Origin: Syngnathus acus | Lineage: Eukaryota > Chordata > Actinopteri > Syngnathiformes > Syngnathidae | Length of the DNA stretch: 64,000 nt | Reading direction: 5' to 3' | NCBI RefSeq assembly: GCF_901709675.1 | Contig: NC_051091.1 | Location: 6,172,967 to 6,236,966, forward strand | In this document: positions 13,508 through 24,633 of the stretch, in pieces | How the letters are laid out: each line of letters starts with the position of its first letter | How positions within the stretch are numbered: position 1 is the first letter of the stretch | The notes under the pieces: generated by a model | The model's database searches: none | What the model saw: the letters and a program-made list of their open reading frames with translations, nothing else | What the model was told of the DNA's origin: nothing | Position numbers and translations under genes: made by a program

Positions 13508-16500
13508 CCACCCAAGCTGACCATAAAGTGTGTTTCCTCCAGGCCATATATTTTTATGATGGTGGCCCTGCTACCCCAGCTGATGAGTTTCTCAGCATCC
13601 GTTCAAAAAAAAAAAAAAGCCCAGATATTAAGAGGAAATCAAAGTTCAAAGTGGAGTCGTATTGAAAAAATAGTTGGCAGAGTACTCCATAAGGAAACAC
13701 TTTGGTTGTTAGAGGACTTCAATCAGGTTGGGGAAATGAAACGGGAGGGGAAGGAAAGAGAAGGGGAAACAACTTTGAATTGAGGAGCAGACAAGACAAA
13801 TGCAATGAAGCAGCTTCCATAAACTGGGAGAAAAGCGAGGAAAGGAAACACATTGATTGAACGCTCCATCTAACTATGGAGCCCCCCCTCCCCTCCAGCA
13901 CTGATAATGTCTATGGAAGTCTTGCACGATGAAAGGACATCACAAGGACATCACATCATGTAAACCGTTGCTAGGAGGTCTATTTATGCAGCATGAATAA
14001 GGAAGTGTCTGGGAAGATACTGAATATGCGTACACAGCCACCACACGCGCACCGAGATTGCAAAATGCATGGGTGTTTAAATGCCAAAACATTTGAATGA
14101 AATATAATTATATTACAAAAAGCACAATGAAGAATGTCTCGCTGTGCACCAGGATCCTGTCGGTAAAGCATGCTAATATGCTGACGGGGACAAGCGGTCG
14201 GTCCCTGGACAACAAGCACTATGGGCAATCTGATCCAAGGAGAGCAATACTAACAAGATTCCACTTCTGTGCCAGATGCTACAAAAACAGACTTTCTCCA
14301 CATCCTTGGACAACAGCCAAGGGCCAAGTACAGTACTCGGCAAGCCCGGTTGTTTACATCATAGTTGCAAATTGCCAACAATGACTTACTCCTCCCCCCT
14401 TTGCTCCCAAAATACTCCAAATCAAGGGCTTGGGTTGAAGAGGCCTGTCAAAATGATTCACTTCCCTGTCAGGCTGAGGCTTGAATGAAATTATGAAATC
14501 CACCTCAAGGAGGAACAAATTTGCACACTGGGGGGTGGGGGGTGTTCTAAAGCCTACTTTAGCACACCGAATCAAACAGATTGAGCCTGAAGAGGACAGA
14601 AAGGGGCGGAGATTGATAGCTGGAAATGTGTAGGAAAGGAAGCAATGATGGTGAATTAATTGAAGCTGACAACTTGCGTAACCTTGTAAATACAACTGAA
14701 CCTAAAGAAAATGGTCGCAGCAAAGTCACACAGACAAAAATAAATAAGCAAAACGATTCATAAGGAAAACATTCCGATTATTGAGGTCCATACCCAAGAT
14801 GAAAGCCAATAAAAGCAATCTAGAAAAGATTTGGAAGTATGTCAAATTCAGTCATAAAATATTTTGCAGTCACATCTTGTAGTCGATTGGAAGAGAGGTA
14901 AAAGGCTTCCCAACCCTCCACGGCCTCTGGCTTTTCTCTAGTTGTGTCTCCTGCTGTGTTTTGTCGAGCGCTATCGCCACGGTGACCTCGGCACATAACA
15001 GCGTACTTACTTTTAATGTACGCAAGCGTCGCTTCTTTCCGAGACGAATTCATTTCAATTCGAAATGTCAGCTGAACACCCAAATATCAAGGTTACTTTT
15101 TCCTCTCTCATCCTTGGTGGCTTAGAGCTAAACTATAGCCCAACATTTCTTACACCCCGTCAACCCTGAACCTTGGTTAGATAAGATAAGCTAAGGCGTA
15201 ATGGAATTAGATTTGACAAGACTCTCATTCAGTGTGTTTGCCTTTGGTGTCTCCTTAACCTTTCTGTGAAGTGGCAAAACCTTATCCCCGAGAAGTGCGT
15301 TCATGACTCTTGCTCACACTTTAAAAGACTACGTTATCCCCCCCCGAGGTGCCGGGAACCTAACATTTTTCTCTCGCAAATACCTTTTAATGGAGTTTAG
15401 AACTTTGGTGTAAATGCCAAGTCTGCAAGCCCGAGCAAGCTTAATTGAGCCGTGCTGTCCTAATTTAGCACACTTCCATTTCCAATCATACAATTTAGCA
15501 GCAGGGTAAATTACTCTTCATATTTTGCAGCAATTTAACATCAACTGATTATTGTGCGTTAACCTGTGTGGAATTTTAAGGAAGACGGCGGGGAGCATAA
15601 AATATAATAACATTGTTAGCCTCAAATTAGTGAATAAATAATATTCTGGCTTTCACTGTGTGCAGAGGAATTGACATCCAATGCGCAAAGTAAAGGTTAC
15701 AAAAACATATTGAAAAGAGACACAATAGTCTTCTTAGTAAATACCAAACTTAATAGATGCTTTCGAGTTTGGGCCATTGTTTCAACCGTGAAATTGATTT
15801 TGTGCACAAAGGCAAATAAGCTGCAAGCACTTACAAAAGACAACTGTGGCAGACGTCAAAAAATTGAAATGAATCTCCCCATTTGTCTGCCTCTAGTAGA
15901 AATTCAAGAGTTGCATCGGCTGCACAATGGCTTTGCTAAGACAACAGTGCCCCCTGTGGACGTTGTTCTGTATAGTCAGGCGCAGCACAGAAAAATACTT
16001 GCACACAAAATGTAGATAATGTTGCAGCCACAGACTACTGCACTGGTATTTTGTCAATAATATCTAAAAGGATACTTTCTCTTTCATGTGCTATAACCAA
16101 ATTCTGTTGCTCGAGTTGTTGGATCTTGCTTTCGAAATTATCATGTTCATCTTTCAGGCGCTTCACAGATTCTTCCTTCTCCTCACTCACTCTAGGGAGG
16201 GGGGGGAAAAAAAGACAATACATTATATATTAAAATCAAATGGGAGGCAAAAGCGAGCCAGCGAAGCAAGAAAGCAAAAGCCATGAGGGATTTTATTTCA
16301 ATTGCTTCTTCGGAGGGATTTGATCAGAAAACTACCTGGCTAGTTCTTCAATCAGGTTTGCAATGCGACGTTTGTCATCGGGACAGAGGTCTTTCAGACT
16401 GACTTGGCTCTGTGCACTGATGCTTTCAAATATTACCTAGGGAACAAGGTTTTAGTTTTACATCCAGTTAATTTGCAAATATGACAAAATGATGAAAACC

Positions 16501-17702
16501 TTACTGGTGATGTGCTGTCAGTGGTTGGAGAAGCACTGGCAAAGGTTGAGACATTTTCCTTAACGTCAGAACTGTATTGATCATTTTGTACATAGCTCTG
16601 TTTTTTGCCACCCCTCTTTAATGGTATGTCAATCTTGCAGTCAGAGGAGCGCCTGGATTGCATCTTGGTATTTTTTTTACTTGAGGTGCTTGTGCCGCCT
16701 GGCTGACAAGAGATCACGTCATCTTCTCCTGCGATTGGAGAAAGAAAACATGGTGAGTTTGACAATGTCTGAGAAAGTGTATTTTATTTTGGCTCACCAG
16801 AAACAAATACCAGAGATTGTACCTCATCTGCCACTATGTCAACAGAGACAGTGGAATTACTTTTTACAAGAACAGTAGTTTCACACAATGGAATAATAAA
16901 AAAAACTAAACGTTCAAAAGCTATTTCTTTCTCTGGATTATAAGATCTCTAAAAGTAACAAAGTAAGGTTCTAATTTAATCTATTAGGGTTAGAGTTTGG
17001 CCTGTGACTACTACAACTAAATGAAGCTGATCATCTGTGCTATTTAAAGTGCCTAAATAATTGAGCGCTCCTAGCAGCACTCGGTGGATTTTTGAGAGCG
17101 AGTTGTGTCCAGCGGATCAACAACCGTTTATCTGGGCTTGTTAGTGACGTTAACATAAATGGCATCTTCATTCAGTTGGCCACTTGTAAAGTTTACATTT
17201 ATTGGGCAAATTTGTTCATTAACTTGTTAAAATAACAATGCATTTATTCAGGTTTTATTTTGTATTTAAGTTTATATTGCAGCTGCAAAGTAGTGCAATA
17301 AAAATACGAATATTTTTCCTAACATGATGAGTAATTGTATTTAACAATCGTGAATACAATATTGATCAAGGAAATCTTGATTGGAATTTTGACCATAATC
17401 GTGCAGCCCAACCCGTGACCAAAATGTGACCGCGCGACTGCTAAGTTTCTCTTGAGCAAGGCACTTGAACCAAGCAAAAACCTTACTCCGATACTGTAAC
17501 TCGAGTTGTTTACTTGCTTTTTTGTTTTGATACTTGACTACTTGTTGTTTTGTAAAAGATCGTGCATATAATCTTGGAAGAATGAAAAGTAATAAAACCA
17601 TACGGACTGGAAAGTAAATAAACAAATGAATACATGAATAAGCATACCACTCTTGACCCAAAATATTCCGGATTTTGAATTCCTTTTGTCAACTGCCGCC
17701 AT
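6854..17702 (-). CDS. kiaa1328: Hinderin (KIAA1328 orthologue), coiled-coil protein
   Basis: Coding exons on the minus strand: 17648-17702, 16505-16728, 16336-16436, 16076-16191, 12655-12779, 11591-11919, 11277-11432 and 6854-6947. Phases agree at every junction and give about 399 residues. Identification rests on conserved blocks: SLKDLCPDDKRRIANLIEEL, an adjacent coiled coil, QYRECQELLGLYQQYL, FDGSYLSLA, a glutamine-rich coiled coil ending QSRLDW, and the C-terminus ESQILEDIFFIC just before the stop. Human hinderin is longer (577 residues by memory), so one or more exons between 11.3 kb and 6.9 kb may be missed, although the direct splice stays in frame. Hinderin was described as binding the cohesin subunit SMC3; its role is poorly known. 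The gene is head-to-head with tpgs2, as in mammals. Confidence 0.85.
10970..11085. repeat. Dispersed repeat with 'gatacc/ggtatc' motifs
   Basis: Several near-palindromic copies of 'ggtatcggaccgatac'-type sequence occur here, within the last hinderin intron. Similar wording recurs near 3205-3460 ('cggtatcagtacttggtatc'). This pattern is common in fish interspersed repeats; the family is not assigned. Confidence 0.4.
13461..13504. repeat. (CA)n microsatellite
   Basis: An uninterrupted CA dinucleotide run of about 22 units inside the large hinderin intron 4. Shorter CA runs flank it near 13390. Confidence 0.95.
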
Positions 17703-18175
17703 GTTGAAACAACCGCCGCAAGTGACAAGGAAGCAAACCTTGCTAAGAAAATGTAGCTCCGCCTCTTAGCCAAATATGAAGATCTGATTGGCGGGTTTTC
17801 CAACAGGCGTTTTTCTATTGGCTTACATACGGACCCCGCCCCCCACAAGCTCCCCCCCTCACACGCACCCCCGCGACAAGACGTCCTGACGCAAACGCTT
17901 CCTGCAGACCGCATGGTCAGGTGACGTCATGATGATATATTATATTAATCAAAATATGAGATAGTTTAACACAATCAATTATCGTCTTTTTTTAATAACA
18001 GCGCATCTGTAAGTGTTAAGTGACGCCGGAAGGTGGCAGCGATGTATAACATCATAAACTCTCAGCGAAGAAGAAAAAGCGTTGCCAGCTGCTGATGTAC
18101 CTTGGTGACCGTGACAAACCCGAAGGGGTTGCTCTTCTAGAAATTAATAAAAAAAATATTTTTATTGGGAGAAAA
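17703..18175. promoter_or_regulatory. Bidirectional promoter of hinderin and tpgs2
   Basis: Only about 470 bases separate the hinderin start codon (17702, minus) from the tpgs2 start codon (18176, plus), so the two genes probably share a promoter. The segment contains a full palindromic cyclic-AMP response element TGACGTCA at 17922-17929 and inverted CCAAT motifs near 17785 and 17817. No TATA box is evident. CRE sites often mark TATA-less divergent promoters; actual start sites are not visible. Confidence 0.65.
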
Positions 18176-20076
18176 ATGGACGAGACAAAAGTAAGAGTGT
18201 CGGTCAAATGTGTGCCTGAAAGACTGACACTGGGCATCACGCGAATCCTTGGTGAGTATTTTGATGCGGCGTCAGAACTAGCAACATCCGTAACATATAT
18301 TATAACGCTTCTTCCATACAATAAATTCTAAATCGTATTTCTCTTTGCACCAGAGAACATGCCTGGTGTTGCCGATGTGCGCCTTGCAGAGAGGGAGCCT
18401 GGAGAAAAAAGGAGTCTGCTCTCATGGGAACAGGTGAAGGAAACCCAACCCATAAGATGCAATTGTCAACAATCAAATGTCAGATTATTAAAAAAAACAT
18501 CTGTTTCCTCTCCGCAGAAAAACAATTGCATTCTACCAGAGGACCTACGAGATTTTTATCTGACAACAGATGGCTTTACACTTACTTGGAGCGTCAAACT
18601 AGACGGCAAGTGAATCTGTTTTGATTATTCTAACAGATTCCCAAATTTGCTATGTGAGTTTGTCAAGTGCGCTGTAGGTAACGATTCTATGCCGGCGATG
18701 TATTGTGGAAGAACAATTAAAAGCCAGAAATGTTAGATGACAAATTCCCTATTGTGTGATACTCATATAAAAGTAATCGCTTTTAGTTTAACAAAAGAGC
18801 ACCAGATTTCACACTGAGTATGCAAATTTTGGAGATAATTGAGCTCATCATTATTTTAGTATGCAGTACAGTTAATAATGTTTTGTGACACTTTTGTTTG
18901 TTGGTGGTGTTTTTTCAATTGAAAATATGCATCATATCTCAGTATATGTTGGGAAACGGGATTTGACATGCACTGAATTGCAATTCAAATACCTCTCGTA
19001 ATATTTTGTAATGTTTTTTGTGTCTCCTTCAGATGAATGTGTTCCCTTAGGATGCATGACAATTAACAGTGTGGGAAGGTTGCAGCCTCTTCTCCAGCCA
19101 ACACAATTTTTCTCTCTGCCAAATGCACCATCATTGGCTGACCTAGACTGGGAGGAGGGCAGTGCAGAATGTGGTGAAACTCATATGTCAGATTCTGTAA
19201 TCGTCTTCACCCGGAAATAATGCAAATTTATTTTTGTAATTTAACAGGGTCAGAAAATACTCCCACTCCTCCACATTTTGATTCTCGGAGCCGCATCTTT
19301 GAGTTGGATTCATGTGGCGGGAATGGCCAAGTGTGCTTGGTATACAAAAACACCACCCCAGGTGCTCTTGGAGGTTTTTTTTGTCCAAAAATATATCTAT
19401 CTGACCCCTGACAATTTATTTAACATTCTTTTCTTTTTCCAGGTGTGGTCGCCCAGCAGAATGAAATTTGGTTTCTGGACCGCTCGCTTAGCTGGCATTT
19501 CTTAACCGCAACCTTCTCCTCTTACTACCGCCTCATGATCACACACCTGGGCCTGCCCGAGTGGCAGTATTTTTTTACACCTTATGGCCCCAGTCCGCAA
19601 GCCAAGGTAGTAAAGAGAGTTCTTTTGAAAATACTCTGTATCAGCGATACATTTTAATAAAGTAGTTAATACACCAGGTAAATTGAGATACTTTATTTTT
19701 TGCCATTTTGATAAGTACAGTGTTTCATTCAAAGTAATGAACAGACACATGATTTGTGTTGGAAAATCAAAATCTTGCTTGTTTTCGTTTCTCAATGTTT
19801 TTTAATTTATTTATTTTTTGTGTGTTAACTCTCTAACACCCGTCGTTCCCTCCGCAGCAGTGGTCATCGCTATACCAGCCGCTGACCTTCAGAAGTGAGC
19901 TCAGCCTCACTCCTTCTGCCGGAGACGTTCACGTCAACAAGATTGATCCCACAAAGGCTTTTAAAGCCAAAGCCAAGGTACCCACGCCTAAGAAGAAGCC
20001 GTCCGCACCGTCCAGCCAAGCGAGCAATAGCAAAAGCCCCGGCAGCAGTGGAAGACCGGGCACAGCGAAGCGATAA
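18176..20076 (+). CDS. tpgs2: Tubulin polyglutamylase complex subunit 2
   Basis: Seven coding exons: 18176-18251, 18354-18433, 18518-18605, 19033-19173, 19248-19361, 19443-19606 and 19858-20076, giving 293 residues (human about 300). Conserved blocks include ERLTLGITRILE, LPEDLRDFYLTTDGFTLTWS, FDSRSRIFELDSC, VCLVYK, EIWFLDR, and ITHLGLPEWQY ahead of SPQAKQW, with a basic Ser/Pro/Lys-rich tail. The product is a non-catalytic subunit of the TTLL1 complex that adds glutamate chains to tubulin in axonemes and neurons. Its fold is SMI1/KNR4-like. The intron after exon 3 starts with GC (exon end 18605) rather than GT. The start was chosen as the only Met giving a short hydrophilic N-terminus before the conserved block; an upstream in-frame Met at 18095 exists. 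Confidence 0.93.
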
Positions 20077-20262
20077 AACCGGATTTGTTTGATGATATTT
20101 CAAGCAGCTCTCGGACAGTACTTGACAACTGAGGCTCTGTCACGAGTGTCCATCAAACTTCATTTAAGAAAGTCACAAGCAATGACCGTCTTTAAAATCA
20201 GTGAATTTCATTTTGCGTATTCATACAAAGCTTGATCTTATGATCTACCATGCCAGATATAG

Positions 20263-20317
20263 AATAAATTAACTATGCATAAATTACAAGTCTGTTTTGA
20301 ATGTAAACTTTAATAAA
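20263..20317 (+). terminator. Polyadenylation signals of tpgs2
   Basis: Two AATAAA hexamers, at 20263-20268 and 20312-20317, lie about 190-240 bases after the tpgs2 stop codon. They are the natural candidates for its 3' end. Confidence 0.6.
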
Positions 20318-20984
20318 ATGCAGCTGCTATTCCTTGATCAAATTGTCAACACTTGACACCATAACCCTCAGTCAAATTTTCAATATTACAGGTGCTATTT
20401 ATAAATCCATAACTTCACAGTAGATGATTATTCTCTTTGTAATGCCCGCGGAGTGTGGCCGCATAAGCAATAAGACTTCTTGGCTCAACTTTGGGCTCAA
20501 CTATTTTTCAAGTGATTCCAACATGAAGGTTATCTTTTCACTTTTTGCCCATAGACTGCTGTCTGCCTGAATGAATAATAGATACATGCCTATTACTCTG
20601 CATAATATTAAAGGCTCTTAAAGGAGGTAGGATTTTAAGTCAGTGTCACACTCAGTTACTCCAAAGTTAGACCAGCTACTTTTGCATCATTAATGAAAGT
20701 CGGCTGACTCTTCAAGAAAAATATTTTAGGTTTCAACTTGTCTTACTCCTGGATGTTGAACATTTGCATAATAAGCCTTAGCTGAGTGCCATTTCTCTTT
20801 CAGCTCCAAGAAGCAGCTTAGCAAGTGATGCAAATTGTAACCGAGTAACTAAGATACAGACACGCGAGTCCCACGTTTGCGTCATTATTAGCGGATCGTC
20901 CAATCAAAGCAATCTTGGAATGTGTCAGCTACTCATGTGCACCTGGCTTGACATGCTCCACTCATCGTATTAGTTGGGAACCTC

Positions 20985-22995
20985 TCACACACAAAAATCA
21001 GTGTCAGCGTTTTGTTTTTCCAGTGATGCAGTCTCCTTCTCTACTCTTTCTATCGGTCCACTGCAATTTTCTGAGTGTGGAGGATGATGAAGTTCAACCA
21101 AGACCTTGTAGACTCCCGCACCCAATACGCCTCCAACCATCGGGGCGACAATTGGCACCCACCACCAACCATTTCCGGCCCTGCACAGATCAACAAGCAA
21201 ATTATTACACGTCTCCTCACTTTCAAAACTCTTCAGACTGTTATCAAGAAAGACAGATGATTATTGGCTTAGAGCCCGAATACCAATAGCCCCCCCCCCC
21301 CCCCATACCAGAACACTTGAACCCCCCAACCCGCAATGGCCGTGAAGATCCTCGGCCCGATGTCTCTGGTGGGATTGATCGCGTAGCCACTGTTACTGCC
21401 CATAGAAATGCCGATTAATAGCACCAAGAGACCCACGACGGTTGGCTCGGCGCCTGCTGCAGCTGGTCTGTTTTTCTGGTCGGACAAAGCCAACAGGCAC
21501 AGCAGTAGCAAAGCTGTCCCAAATACCTGACAATAACACAATCAAAGTCATGACGAGACCTCATTTTTTATTTGTCTCCAGTGTGAATCCAGTATTTTGT
21601 ACCTGGTCAATGAATCCTCCCAAGAAGGAGAGGTAATAGGCAGGATAGGTGGCAAAGATACTAGCAGTGGCCTTGACGCCAGTTACAGTCAGATTCCCTC
21701 CACAATAGTTGTGTATTGCCTCTGCAAACACATCAAATTGGCAATCGGTACCTTTGTGTCGTGTGAAAGGAGAAACCGCTCAGTTACCAATCTCTCTTGT
21801 TCATTCAGCGTGTCCTCACCGTAATACACAGCATAAACCGACGCTGCGGCTAAAAAGGACCCCAGAAACTGTGAGAAAATATAGAGGGGGAACATCCTCC
21901 ACGGCAGGCGGCCATAGACACACATGGCGAAGGACACCGCCGCGTTCATATGAGCGCCTGGTGGAATAACAAAGCACATGATGGCACAGATAGCGTTTAT
22001 CTTTTTATGCTTGAAGATGAGGCAACCTTTATACCTGAAACTTTCCCTCCTACATGACTCCCAATTGCAACACCCAGCCCAAAGCCCAGATTGATGCTTA
22101 TGTAATGTCCAAATTCTCCTTGTCCAATCGTGACCTGCGCCACTGAACCAAGGCCAAACACCTGGAAACAGAAATCAGACTGCTCAGAGTGACGATTAAG
22201 GACAGACAAAATAACTGACGATTAAGGACAGACAAAATAACTGACGACTCACTTTTGAACTAGTGCTAAAAAAAGAAAAAAGCTGAACTAACCCTAACCC
22301 TGACGCCAACTTGGATGTTTAGATTAAAACGAGTGGAAAGGCTTACACTGAGCTATTCATTCAGGGAACAGGAAATGTCCAGATCCGCCAGCACAAATCA
22401 TGCACCCTAAAGTTAAAACGTAAGCAGAGTGTCAAAGTACAAGATGGGGGTGCACATCAAAGCTCAGGACATGTCTTGTTGCTGTTGTGTTAACTTTTAT
22501 TACATGTGTCACATGTTTGTCTCTGGGCTTCACATTGTAACTCACTGTTCTAAATTTGGCATCGATTGGAACAGCAAACAAAACATGTGACTCTGGCGAC
22601 CCCCTCCACGTGGCCCGCTGCCTGACCTTTCTCCAGATTGAATCTTCTCTCACTTCCCCCAAACACAAAAAGGCACGAGGCTTTTAATCAAGAACATAAG
22701 CGTGCTAATCATTATCATCATTATTGCCTTGATGTGCCGAAATAAAAGCAATGTCCAAACCTTTTTCATTATCTTGTTGCCAAAGTATGTCAATTTTATC
22801 ACAAAGAATGAAGAAACAACTTCTTACCATCATTACATAAGTGCAAAGAGTTTCAGCAAGTCCCACGCGAACAATTTTATTCCTTAATCGAAAAGCTCGG
22901 GTTACAAGAGGTGCTTTTCGCGGAGGGATTCCTTGATCTGCTGACTGTGCAAAGTCCTTCATTTCTTCTTCTTGTAGTTTGACCATTTCTCTCAT
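20985..22995 (-). CDS. aqp7: Aquaglyceroporin, aquaporin-7
   Basis: Six minus-strand exons: 22828-22995, 22035-22161, 21957-21820, 21721-21603, 21526-21309 and 21180-20985, all phase-compatible, giving 321 residues. The sequence follows AQP7 closely: [33 protein letters not shown], and [17 protein letters not shown]. The first pore box is NAA (residues 103-105) and the second NPT (235-237), where other aquaporins have NPA twice; mammalian AQP7 has NAA and NPS. Tyr232 and Arg238 fit the wide glycerol-type selectivity filter, and Asp239 is typical of glycerol channels. The channel should pass water, glycerol and urea across plasma membrane. A C-run sits in the intron near 21291. The cytosolic N-terminus starts MREMVKL; a second Met three codons on is an alternative start. 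Confidence 0.93.
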
Positions 22996-23380
22996 TTAGC
23001 TTCTTTTGTCTTGCAAGACTACTGTTGGAAAAAATAAAGCTAACTGCAGAGAAATCCTGAGTTCAGACTTGTAGGACTGACATGCTGCCCACATGCGTCC
23101 ACAAATACAAATGGTCGCCTTCCCAACAGGCACCGCTGTTCTCTGATCTAATTTCACGCGAGCTGTGTGCGCCTCTCTCGCTCTCTTGCTGTCTTCATCA
23201 CACAGTGCAATTGGGTCCACACTTTATAGCAGTGACACAATCTTCCTCTCTCCCTCCCACCCCCCGGATATGCTCACGCTGACATACAGACAGCTGCGGC
23301 CTCCAATAGCTTTGCGTCAGCACTTGGCCAGTGAGGAAACTGTTATTTGAAATATCTGCTTAACATCACTGGACAAGGAC

Positions 23381-23790
23381 TACCGTATTTTCCGGACTAT
23401 AAGGCGCACCGGACTATAAGGCGCACCTTCAATAAATGGCCCATTTTAAAATGTTGTCCTTATATAAGGCGCACCGGACTATAAATCGCACCATTAATGC
23501 ATCATGTCAGATTTTTAATCCGAATCAAATCATTCTCTATTTTATCTTTTTTTATTTCAACTTCAGACGCAACAAATTACTTTATAATCACAAAATAATG
23601 ATCCATAGTCTTTTTGATTCATAGTCTTCAGCAGGCCACTTATGATTGATTTCATGACACAATGCTTCGGGCCAGTTTAAAATTAGGAATTTGGTCCATA
23701 TATAAGGCGCACCGGACTATAAGGCGCACTGTCGGCTTTTGAGAAAATTTTAGGTTTTTAGGTGCGCCTTATAGTCTGGAAAATACGGTA
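23381..23790. mobile_element. Non-autonomous DNA transposon, 'actataaggcgcacc' family
   Basis: The left end 'taccgtattttccggactat' is mirrored at the right end by 'atagtctggaaaatacggta', making terminal inverted repeats of about 30 bases around a 410-bp element with TA at each boundary. Inside are further direct copies of 'actataaggcgcacc' (near 23411, 23475 and 23715). No transposase frame exists. I recall this terminus as one of the commonest in fish genomes; the superfamily is not certain (TA target suggests a Tc1/mariner-like mover). Confidence 0.85.
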
Positions 23791-24064
23791 CATATGTAGC
23801 ATTACGCTGAAACATTGAAATGACTGAATCTTTGATGATAGCTCAAACGTTTTACTTTGTGTTTTTCGCTGTGTCTATTGGAGGATGCCACCACAGTGGT
23901 GGTAAAGAAGAGATAAAATGTCAATCAATGTTCATAGAATTATCCATTCATTTAGAGGGGGCGGGGTCTGGTGTGTTCACACCCACAACCCATTTTAAAA
24001 TGGCTTGATTGGGTTTGCAAAAATACCAACACCTAGTCTAGCCCACCCCTGTGCAAATTTATAC

Positions 24065-24409
24065 CTTGCAACAGTAGATAATCACATAAGGTGAGGCAAA
24101 CAGGATTTTGCCTCCACAGCATGCAGCCTCATTTGTGTAGCTGCGTGACCCACATTGAAAAGGCCGGTTCACTTCTTCTGCGGCCCTAGCTAGCGAGTTT
24201 GTTATCTGGCTTTGAAACGATTGAAGCCTAATCTCGTGCTGCGCATACTGCTGGACTTGAGTTGATAAAAGTGCAATCTTGCACACATGTGAGGTACGCA
24301 GGGCGGCATGCAGGCCACCAATAACCAAAAACGTTGCCCAACAGGTTCCACTGGTGGCATCTAACGCAACAGTGACCGGCTGAAAGATAGTGACGGACAT
24401 GAAAATGAC
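24065..24409 (-). CDS. Unassigned single exon with possible membrane segments
   Basis: A 115-codon open stretch on the minus strand is bounded by a strong acceptor (pyrimidine run then CTAG at 24410-24413) and a donor (AAG|GTATAAAT at 24065). A Met lies four codons in. The frame encodes two hydrophobic stretches, around TIFQPVTVALDATSG to ATFLVIGGLHAAL and near the end FASPYVIIYCC, with a glutamine-rich loop and several cysteines between. I do not recognise the family, and no partner exons are visible between aqp7 and the SDR gene. It may be one exon of an unannotated membrane protein, a decayed gene, or chance. Confidence 0.3.
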
Positions 24410-24633
24410 CTAGAAAAAATTGCAAACTTCTCACTTTGGGTGTCAATATCTTAGGCAACCAATCACGACAGCCTCGATGAATCAGTAACTATATACGGTT
24501 GCTTTGTCTTGAGAACTCTGTGGTCACGCCTACTTGCTGTGGACTGGCCCACATTGTCATACATCAAACTCACAAGCAGCCGGAGGACCAGAACTCGTCC
24601 GTTTGTGCTTCTGCAACCACGCTGGCTGATACA

